From contig JAISQS010000203.1 of the NCBI GenBank assembly GCA_031274045.1, forward strand, positions 1 to 12,568: DNA of 12,568 bases, read 5' to 3'. Both the position numbers and the translations under genes were made by a program. Under the pieces are notes generated by a model. The model saw nothing but the letters and a program-made list of their open reading frames with translations, did not search any database and was not told where the DNA came from. Shown here in pieces: positions 7,626 through 12,568 of this stretch; position 1 is the stretch's first letter; the number at the start of each line of letters is the position of its first letter. The stretch comes from Planctomycetaceae bacterium. GTDB lineage: Bacteria > Planctomycetota > Planctomycetia > Pirellulales > Thermoguttaceae.

Positions 7626-8069
7626 TCAATTTGATTTTGGCGAATGCGATGTAAATTCCGCGCAACAATTTTCTGTTTCCCAAAATTGCACTGACGTAAC
7701 CGGCAAGTTTAATATTTCGCATTGCCGGAAGATTGCTGCCGCGAGATTTTCCGCTGTCGGGTTGTCTCGCAAAACAAAAACCGGCTCGCCGATCTGTTCA
7801 AGCAACTTTACCAAAGGATCGTTTTTGCAAAGGATCATTTTGTGGTCGAAATTTTCGTTGAGCCATCTTCCGATAGTCTGTTTGATTTTATTGAAGTCTA
7901 TCAACATTCCGTTTTGGTCTAATTTATTATTTTGCAGAGTGATTTTTACGTTTGCGTTGTGTCCGTGCGGGTGTGAACATTTGCCGTCGTAATTTAGCAG
8001 CCGGTGTCCGTAGCAAAAAGTAAATTTACGCGAAACAGTAAAAGTGTTGACTGTTTTTTTTGCAATCAT
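7626..8069 (-). CDS. queD: 6-carboxytetrahydropterin synthase (QueD/PTPS family)
   Basis: A 147-residue member of the 6-pyruvoyl-tetrahydropterin synthase fold. It has the expected zinc and catalytic set: His22 (in CYGHRL), then CSHPHGH with Cys31, His35 and His37 (the C-x3-HGH motif), Asp75-His76 in FDHKM, PTAEN at 104-108, and Glu131 in WETENCC. MLIDF (55-59) is also typical. With the catalytic Cys in C-x3-HGH it fits QueD, which converts 7,8-dihydroneopterin triphosphate to 6-carboxytetrahydropterin for the 7-deazaguanine (preQ0, queuosine) pathway in the cytosol. Other members (folE, queE, queC) are not in the window, so a related pterin role cannot be excluded. It stands alone on the minus strand, with the repeat-filled gap upstream. 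Confidence 0.88.
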   Translation of the reverse strand: MIAKKTVNTFTVSRKFTFCYGHRLLNYDGKCSHPHGHNANVKITLQNNKLDQNGMLIDFNKIKQTIGRWLNENFDHKMILCKNDPLVKLLEQIGEPVFVLRDNPTAENLAAAIFRQCEILNLPVTSVQFWETENCCAEFTSHSPKSN

Positions 8070-8114
8070 GTTAATTGCCTGTTCTGTTTTGGGATTTCGT
8101 TCAATGAAATTTTA

Positions 8115-8505
8115 CTGATTATTTCGTTTTTTGTGGGGTTTACATTTGACGGTAAACTTCCGATTTATCGTGACAATGAAATGGTCAAATATCATAACGT
8201 AGGGCAACACTCTAGTACTGCTGTAATTTAAATTTTTGTAATGAATTTAGTGATTTAAATTATCGTTTGCGTATTAGCACCGAAGGGGCGGCAAGCATTA
8301 GCACGGGGCATCGCCCCGTGAATCGGAATCGCCATATATTCCAGCCCTGTAAGGGCGCAAGCCGTTACGTGTTTTGCTTTCGCCCTTACAGGGCTAATAA
8401 ATTTTATTATCACCGGTTCACGGGGCGATGCCCCGTGCTAATGCTTTCGCCCTTTCAGGGCTATAAATCAATAAAATCATGCCCCACAAAAAACGAAATA
8501 ATCAG
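8115..8505. mobile_element. Candidate MITE-like element: 24-bp perfect inverted repeats with 8-bp flanking duplication
   Basis: The 24 bases at 8115-8138 (CTGATTATTT...TTGTGGGG) are the exact reverse complement of 8482-8505. The 8-mer AAATTTTA stands directly outside both ends, at 8107-8114 and 8506-8513, in the same orientation, as expected for a target-site duplication. The 391-bp unit contains no convincing gene, so if it is mobile it needs a transposase from elsewhere. Several IS families make 8-bp duplications, and the ends do not let me assign one. The 188-bp palindrome at 8275-8462 lies inside, off-centre. Confidence 0.55.
8275..8462. repeat. 188-bp concentric compound palindrome (REP-like)
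   Basis: Three inverted pairs share one centre near 8369. The 28-bp arms at 8295-8322 and 8417-8444 are exact reverse complements. Inside them, AGCCCTGTAAGGGCG (8343-8357) pairs exactly with CGCCCTTACAGGGCT (8381-8395). Outside, a degenerate copy (8275-8294) faces CGCCCTTTCAGGGCT (8448-8462). Each 28-bp arm also holds its own small hairpin, CACGGGGC-ATC-GCCCCGTG at 8302-8320. It is much more GC-rich than its surroundings and resembles dispersed palindromic intergenic repeats. Confidence 0.8.
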
Positions 8506-8507
8506 AA

Positions 8508-8572
8508 ATTTTAATCTGTCAGTATTTTAATCTGTGATTTAATCTGTATTTTAATCCGTGATTTTAATCTGT
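8508..8572. repeat. Short tandem array of ATTTTAATCTGT units
   Basis: Five imperfect units of 11-16 nt, each with the core TTTAATCTGT or TTTAATCCGT, begin at 8508, 8524, 8537, 8548 and 8561. The first unit starts within the right-hand AAATTTTA flank of the candidate element. No protein or RNA role is visible. Confidence 0.7.
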
Positions 8573-8863
8573 AAAAAAATGAAAAGTGTGGTCGTATGTT
8601 TTTTTGTACGAAAAATGTGATGTTGGTTTTATGATTGTTTTATGGTTGTGAGATATGCTGGTTGTTGGTGTGATTTTGTTTTTATTGAATAGCAAAAGAA
8701 CTGTCCTTACGTTGTGTACAAAAAAATATTTGGTTTATTTGTTGTATTTTTTTTGCGAGTGGATTTGTGTGTATATCCTTTATTTTCAAGGCTGGCGGGC
8801 TGTTTTTTATTTTGTTTATTTGTGATAATTTTTTTGATTGATGAATTTTTTTAGTTGCTAGTC
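8573..8863. other. AT-rich intergenic stretch with no recognised gene
   Basis: About 290 bp dominated by T and G runs on the plus strand. I see no credible coding region, tRNA or strong hairpin. With the repeats before it, this completes the 8070-8863 gene-free region between the divergent queD and ispE. Confidence 0.6.
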
Positions 8864-8892
8864 TTGCCTTGTTATTGATGTGTTGCTAGAAT
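8864..8892 (+). promoter_or_regulatory. Candidate sigma70-type promoter for ispE
   Basis: TTGCCT (8864-8869) and TAGAAT (8887-8892) are separated by 17 nt. The -10 box is preceded by TGC, an extended -10 feature. Transcription would start near 8899, leaving a leader of about 60 nt before the ATG at 8959. This is a motif match only; in AT-rich DNA chance matches are common. Confidence 0.4.
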
Positions 8893-8958
8893 ACGGGCAG
8901 TTTTGTTGATTGTGTGTTTCGACAAATTGTACTGACTGTGGATTGGTATATCAATAAC

Positions 8959-9846
8959 ATGTATCTGTTTCAAACTGACAAAATTTGGACGGTGCTGGCT
9001 CCGGCTAAGTTGAATCTTTTTTTTGAGGTGCATGGGAAACGTTCCGATGGGTTTCATGAAATTACGTCGCTTGCGGTTCCGATTAGGTTGTTTGATGTGC
9101 TGAGATTTGAGGTATTGCCGTTTGGTCGGGGGGTTGAGTTTTCCTGTCTTGGCGGTGGTGCGGATGTTCCGCAGGATAGCCGCAATATTGTCGTGCGGGC
9201 AATAGAGCTTTTTCGTAATCGATTTGGAATAGGTGAAGGTATTCGGGTGAATTTATTTAAGCGTATACCTTCGCAAGCTGGACTTGGAGGCGGTTCGAGT
9301 GACGCGGTAGCGGCACTTGTTGCGGCTTGTAAGGTTTGGTCAAAGGAGATTTCGCGGGAAGAGTTATTGTCGATAGCAACAGAACTCGGTAGTGATTGTC
9401 CGTTGTTTTTGCAAGACGGCGCGTCAATTGCTTACGGGCGTGGTGAAAGAGTAGAGTCGGTGTTGCGAATGCCGAAATTGCATTTTGTATTATTCAAGCC
9501 TGCGGAAGGTTTATCGACCGCAGAGGTATATTCAAAGTGCATGAAGGTACATGACGGCAATTTCCACGATGTCGGTGAAGCGGCGGTTTCGTTTGAGACC
9601 GGTGAGCCAGTGCGAATAAGTCGCCGGTTGTTTAATCGGCTGGAGGCTCCGGCAGCAGAAATTTGGACACGGTTTGGTGAAATAAAGAGTCGTCTTGAGC
9701 GGCTTGATTGCTTAGCTGTGCGAATGAGTGGAAGTGGGACTGCGTTTTATGGACTTTGCCATAACGCAAAACATGCTCGTCATGTAGCTGGTAGATTGAA
9801 ACACGGCTTGGAGAAAAATGAGACTGTTTACAACGTCGAAAGTTGA
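8959..9846 (+). CDS. ispE: 4-diphosphocytidyl-2-C-methyl-D-erythritol kinase
   Basis: A GHMP-family kinase that phosphorylates CDP-methylerythritol in the cytosolic MEP pathway to isoprenoid precursors. From the ATG at 8959 it has 295 residues, close to family length. It shows APAKLNLFFEV (14-24, with the conserved Lys17), the ATP-binding glycine loop PSQAGLGGGSSDAVAAL (104-120), LGSDCPLFL (143-151, with the catalytic-type Asp146) and the C-terminal MSGSGTAFYG (256-265). The frame also opens upstream to a GTG at 8914 (15 more residues). I prefer the ATG because the APAK motif normally lies 5-15 residues from the N-terminus; neither start has a clear Shine-Dalgarno sequence. spoVG follows 92 bp downstream with no evident terminator, so the two are probably co-transcribed. 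Confidence 0.93.
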   Translation: MYLFQTDKIWTVLAPAKLNLFFEVHGKRSDGFHEITSLAVPIRLFDVLRFEVLPFGRGVEFSCLGGGADVPQDSRNIVVRAIELFRNRFGIGEGIRVNLFKRIPSQAGLGGGSSDAVAALVAACKVWSKEISREELLSIATELGSDCPLFLQDGASIAYGRGERVESVLRMPKLHFVLFKPAEGLSTAEVYSKCMKVHDGNFHDVGEAAVSFETGEPVRISRRLFNRLEAPAAEIWTRFGEIKSRLERLDCLAVRMSGSGTAFYGLCHNAKHARHVAGRLKHGLEKNETVYNVES

Positions 9847-9938
9847 AAACTGTATATTGTGTTGTTTGTTTACATTAAAAGTGCCGATAGCAAGGCGAAA
9901 CATAAACTGGAAACTGTTAAAACCTTTACCAAAGCATC

Positions 9939-10496
9939 ATGGAAATTACTGAAATCCGCATAAAGCTGATGGAAGAGCCCGGAGAGAGGCTCCTTGCGTT
10001 TTGTTCGATCACGTTCGATAATTGTTTCGTTGTACGAGACTTGAAAATTATCGATGGAATAAATGGTCCTTTTGTGGCGATGCCGTCGCGGAAGTTGACT
10101 GTTCGTTGCCAAAAGTGTCGTTGCAAGAATTACCTGAGAGCATCGTATTGCAATCAGTGTGGTCATAGATTGGACGAAGTGCCGATACATGACATAAGAG
10201 ATGAAACCGGACGAGCTAAGCTATACGCAGATGTCGCTCATCCAATTAACACCGCTTGTCGCGAAATGATACAGAATCGCGTGATTCAATCATACAACGA
10301 TGAGCTGGAAAAATCGAAGATGCCGGGTTACGTATCATCGTATTCCGACTTCACCGACTCCGGCGAAGAAGGGACTGAATATACGCCAAACCAAACGGCA
10401 GGAAACAACCCGCAAAATTCAAACGATGATTCGCGGAAAGCTAAAGCAACACCACCACAAGAAGGTGCAAGTTTTGGCAAAGGTGTATTTGAATAA
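9939..10496 (+). CDS. spoVG: SpoVG-family regulator with inserted zinc ribbon
   Basis: 185 residues, about twice the usual SpoVG length. The first part of the fold is clear (MEITEIRIKL, FCSITFDNCFVVRDLKIIDG, NGPFVAMPSRK, 1-52) and the end of the core resumes at YADVAHPINTACREMIQNRV (96-115). In between, where typical SpoVG has a short loop, there is a zinc ribbon with Cys57, Cys60, Cys71 and Cys74 (CxxC-x10-CxxC; an extra Cys at 62). The tail from about 130 is polar, Asn/Ser/Glu-rich and probably disordered. SpoVG proteins bind DNA or RNA and act as regulators in Firmicutes and spirochaetes; the role here is unknown. The ribbon form next to ispE is, from memory, characteristic of planctomycetes. 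No clear ribosome-binding site is seen before the ATG. Confidence 0.9.
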   Translation: MEITEIRIKLMEEPGERLLAFCSITFDNCFVVRDLKIIDGINGPFVAMPSRKLTVRCQKCRCKNYLRASYCNQCGHRLDEVPIHDIRDETGRAKLYADVAHPINTACREMIQNRVIQSYNDELEKSKMPGYVSSYSDFTDSGEEGTEYTPNQTAGNNPQNSNDDSRKAKATPPQEGASFGKGVFE

Positions 10497-10542
10497 AATC
10501 ACCAAAAGGTTGTAAGTGTGTACATGTCCATTCCGATGAATG

Positions 10543-10583
10543 CCTGTAGTTTTTTCCAATAAAAGAAAAAACATAAATACAGG
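10543..10583. repeat. Bulged hairpin 46 bp after spoVG
   Basis: CCTGTA-GTTTTTTC (10543-10556) pairs with GAAAAAAC (10565-10572) and, after a 5-nt bulge (ATAAA), with TACAGG (10578-10583). The loop is 8 nt. There is no T tract after the stem, so it is more likely an mRNA 3'-end stabiliser or processing site than a complete terminator. Confidence 0.45.
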
Positions 10584-10718
10584 GTAAACAATAAAGCCTT
10601 TAGCTTGTAGTTGCATGTATGATTCAATAGCGTATTTGTTTAGAATATATCAAAATAAATATGCTTATTGTTGAGTGTGTTATAAGTGTTTAGGACTTTG
10701 TGCTTTTTTTCGGAAAGT

Positions 10719-10798
10719 ACAGGTTGTACCTGATGCTTCACTTTGTTGAAGCATGTAATCGCAATTCTGATTGTGATGGTACAGCCTGTTTTTCTTTT
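10719..10798 (+). ncRNA. Three-way-junction RNA-like fold followed by a T tract (structured RNA or complex terminator)
   Basis: An outer stem joins ACAGGTTGTACC (10719-10730) to GGTACAGCCTGT (10778-10789), 12 pairs with one G-U in RNA. Inside it are two separate hairpins: ATGCTTCA (10733-10740) with TGAAGCAT (10747-10754), 6-nt loop; and ATCGCAAT (10758-10765) with ATTGTGAT (10770-10777), one G-U, 4-nt loop. The linkers are 2, 3 and 0 nt. The outer stem continues with a few A-T pairs and runs into TTTTCTTTTA. It lies about 220 bp past spoVG. It may be the operon terminator, a small RNA or a mobile repeat; I recognise no known family. Confidence 0.45.
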
Positions 10799-10917
10799 AT
10801 ATAATATTAGAATAATCAGAAGGACAATAAAGAACAGTTTATACCGAATTTTGTGTGCCAATCCATTTTGACGTTTGATAAAATTGAACTCATAACGGCG
10901 CGGCGATTCGAATTTTA

Positions 10918-10948
10918 ACTGTCACCAAAATTTGACTGTTACCAAAAT
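10918..10948. repeat. 17-bp-spaced direct repeat upstream of the hydrolase gene
   Basis: ACTGTCACCAAAAT (10918-10931) and ACTGTTACCAAAAT (10935-10948) differ at one base and lie 44-74 bp before the hydrolase start. A weak promoter-like pair stands further upstream (TTGACG at 10868, CATAAC at 10891, 17-nt spacing). The repeats could be an operator, but spacing and length are not diagnostic. Confidence 0.3.
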
Positions 10949-10991
10949 ATAATTCAAACATTAACATTTTTAACATACATAATACCGTCTC

Positions 10992-11885
10992 ATGCGTGTT
11001 CTTATATTTTTTCTGACGACATTTTTTTGTCTTGCGGGATCGTCTGTTTTTGCTGATGATGCGTGGTTTGTTGACACGCGCAGGGGAGTCGAGGTTGCGC
11101 GGCTTGATGATAATTGTAAGTGGAGGACTTCGTCAATTGACGATTTGCTCAAATCACATAATCCTGAAAAACCGCTCGTAATAGTTGCGCACGGTTACAA
11201 AATGACGTATCCCGAAGCGAAACAATTCGGTATTGATTTCAGCCGGTTGACGCGGCGATTCGGTGAACATAGATTTTTGTTTTGGAGTTGGGATTCGGCA
11301 AAGGAATCTTGTGGTATCAAGACTGACACGTTGCGAGCCGGACAAAAGGCAGATGCGTCAGCAATTCACCTCACCGGTTTTTTGAAACAACTAAAACCAA
11401 AAAGCAAAGTTGCCCTGATTGGATTCAGCTACGGAACAAGACTCATCTGCACGAGCTTGCAACAACTCGCAACCGAGTCACTACAACTAACATCTGAACC
11501 GAACAATTTCAACGGTTCCGATAACGTATCTTCGTTGCGGATTCGTTTAGTATTGTTAGCTGCCGCGATAGATCAAGACCAGTTTCAAAACGGCAAAAAG
11601 TTCAGCAACGTACTATCAATTACCGACAAAGTTCTGGTGAACATAAATTCAGCAGATCCGGCGTTGTTGTTGTATCCGTTGTTAAAAAATATCAAAAGCC
11701 CGCGTGCGGTTGGTAGAAGTGGGATTGACACTCTGAATATGCCAAAAGATATCAAATCAAAAATTAACTCAGTCAATGTCCGACCGGAAATAGGAATTGA
11801 TCATACCTTCAATTCCTCTTTCCATGCTCTAATAGAACGCCAAGGCGAATTCAAAAAATACGCTCTGTTCGCTGACGAACAATAA
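10992..11885 (+). CDS. Secreted alpha/beta hydrolase
   Basis: 297 residues. Residues 1-21 form a signal peptide (MRVLIFFLTTFFCLAGSSVFA), so it acts outside the cytoplasm. The alpha/beta-hydrolase fold is shown by PLVIVAHGYK (61-70, oxyanion-hole His67-Gly68) and the nucleophile elbow IGFSYG (143-148, Ser146). Asp222 (in NSADP) and His271 (in GIDHTFN) are the likely remaining triad members. It resembles the DUF900-type and planctomycete 'alpha/beta hydrolase' proteins that carry HGY and GFSxG motifs. The substrate is unknown; esterase or lipase activity is the default guess. It is 495 bp past spoVG with a structured gap between, so it is probably its own transcription unit. No Shine-Dalgarno sequence precedes the ATG. 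Confidence 0.8.
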   Translation: MRVLIFFLTTFFCLAGSSVFADDAWFVDTRRGVEVARLDDNCKWRTSSIDDLLKSHNPEKPLVIVAHGYKMTYPEAKQFGIDFSRLTRRFGEHRFLFWSWDSAKESCGIKTDTLRAGQKADASAIHLTGFLKQLKPKSKVALIGFSYGTRLICTSLQQLATESLQLTSEPNNFNGSDNVSSLRIRLVLLAAAIDQDQFQNGKKFSNVLSITDKVLVNINSADPALLLYPLLKNIKSPRAVGRSGIDTLNMPKDIKSKINSVNVRPEIGIDHTFNSSFHALIERQGEFKKYALFADEQ

Positions 11886-11924
11886 CGTTGCGCAAAATCA
11901 TTCCACTGCCGCGAAGCGGAAACA

Positions 11925-11989
11925 GACAGGAACGCGGGCATCCCGCCCGCCTCGCAAATGGACTGGAACGCGTGTGTCCCGCCCGCCTC
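11925..11989. repeat. Two GC-rich 29-bp direct repeats
   Basis: Two 29-nt units, 11925-11953 and 11961-11989, share GGAACGCG and TCCCGCCCGCCTC with a 36-bp period. They are strikingly GC-rich against the AT-rich surroundings and resemble dispersed 'GGAACGCGGGC..CCCGCCCGC' repeats of other environmental bacteria (from memory). Confidence 0.65.
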
Positions 11990-11995
11990 TGTGCG

Positions 11996-12096
<101 letters not shown>

Positions 12097-12130
12097 ACAA
12101 GAAGTGGAAACATCATTTTCTACCGAGCGA

Positions 12131-12149
12131 TGCAAACCTACGGTTTGCA
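12131..12149. repeat. 8-bp perfect hairpin, REP-like
   Basis: TGCAAACC-TAC-GGTTTGCA: an 8-bp perfect stem with a 3-nt loop, preceded by TACCGAGCGA. It looks like a dispersed short palindrome rather than a terminator, since no T tract follows. Confidence 0.55.
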
Positions 12150-12568
12150 AAGATATGATATTACAAGGCTACTAAGGTTGCTTTTGTAAGAAAATAAGGT
12201 TGTCAATAAGGTTTATTTTACTACAATGTTGAGGCATTTCACCGATATATTACACAGGTTTTTATTATTAAAATCTATTAAATGCGTGTAACCTGTTGTT
12301 TACAATATTTACTAATTTTGTATTAAAAATATTCTTCTATTACCTTCTGTTATCCTCACTTAACTTCCCTTATCTTCCTGTTAAAAATCCCCTAATTTGT
12401 GCAAGACAATTAGAGAAATTGGTACTAGCGTTCACGAGGTCGTGGTTAAAACAGATACAATACTCTCACTAAACACCGTGAAAAATAAGGCGTTGTGCTA
12501 AAATCATTGTTTGGTTGCGGACTACCGTTTTCACGCGTATTTCTCATTTACACACACGACATCCTGAA
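12150..12568. other. AT-rich stretch with no recognised gene
   Basis: About 420 bp to the right edge. I find no convincing open frame on either strand, no tRNA and no strong hairpin. It may be a promoter region for a gene beyond the window, but no specific site stands out. Confidence 0.55.

Noticed and set aside
7450..7722. Minus-strand 90-codon open frame
   Set aside because: It overlaps the queD 3' end in another frame and consists partly of the 24-bp tandem duplication; low-complexity translation without homology signals.
7579..7992. Plus-strand 137-codon open frame
   Set aside because: It is antisense to queD, whose catalytic motifs are clear; a shadow frame.
8267..8530. Plus-strand 87-codon open frame
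   Set aside because: It is made almost entirely of the palindromic repeat; its codons are a by-product of the repeat sequence.
9870..10190. Minus-strand 106-codon open frame
   Set aside because: Antisense to spoVG, which has conserved motifs; a shadow frame.
10640..10861. Minus-strand 73-codon frame with a hydrophobic stretch, possible small membrane peptide
   Set aside because: It needs a TTG start without a ribosome-binding site and runs through the three-way-junction fold, so structure explains the region better.
12477..12535. CGTGAAAA/TTTTCACG inverted pair near the right edge
   Set aside because: 8 bp with a loop of over 40 nt in AT-rich DNA; could easily be chance.

Overview
The window is AT-rich and most likely comes from a low-GC member of the Planctomycetota. 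The best clue is the pair ispE–spoVG, where SpoVG carries a four-cysteine zinc ribbon in place of its short surface loop. From memory, both the pairing and that SpoVG form are typical of planctomycetes. Large secreted or membrane proteins of unknown function and intergenic DNA full of palindromes also fit. The assignment is inference; no rRNA or other phylogenetic marker is present.

Layout. Positions 1-434 (+) hold the C-terminal end of a PD-(D/E)XK nuclease-domain protein whose start lies outside the window. Five genes then run on the minus strand, listed here in order of transcription: a QueD-type 6-carboxytetrahydropterin synthase (8069-7626), an Asn-rich protein with one C-terminal membrane segment (about 7425-6349), a 703-residue secreted protein of unknown family (6105-3994), a DPM1-type polyprenyl-phosphate sugar synthase (3922-3167), and a YfhO-like GT-C membrane protein (3166-575). 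The last two abut exactly (TGA then ATG), so they are probably translationally coupled. The natural reading is that the GT2 enzyme loads a sugar onto a polyprenyl phosphate and the membrane protein uses it outside the cytoplasm. The secreted 703-residue protein lies just upstream and may share the transcript. On the plus strand follow ispE (about 8959-9846), spoVG (9939-10496) and a secreted alpha/beta hydrolase (10992-11885).

The non-coding DNA is unusually structured. The 8070-8958 gap holds a candidate non-autonomous transposable element (24-bp perfect terminal inverted repeats, exactly abutted by an 8-bp direct repeat), a 188-bp concentric palindrome and a short AATCTGT repeat array. The gap after spoVG holds a bulged hairpin and a three-way-junction fold followed by a T tract. 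The gap after the hydrolase holds GC-rich direct repeats and a heptamer array. Two 100-bp-period palindromes separate the 360- and 703-residue protein genes, and a decayed 56-bp-offset copy of the end of the 703-residue gene lies just after its stop codon.

No defence island, CRISPR array, tRNA, rRNA or transposase gene was found. The items most likely to be undescribed are the candidate element at 8115-8505, the three-way-junction fold at 10719-10789, and the two unrecognised envelope proteins.
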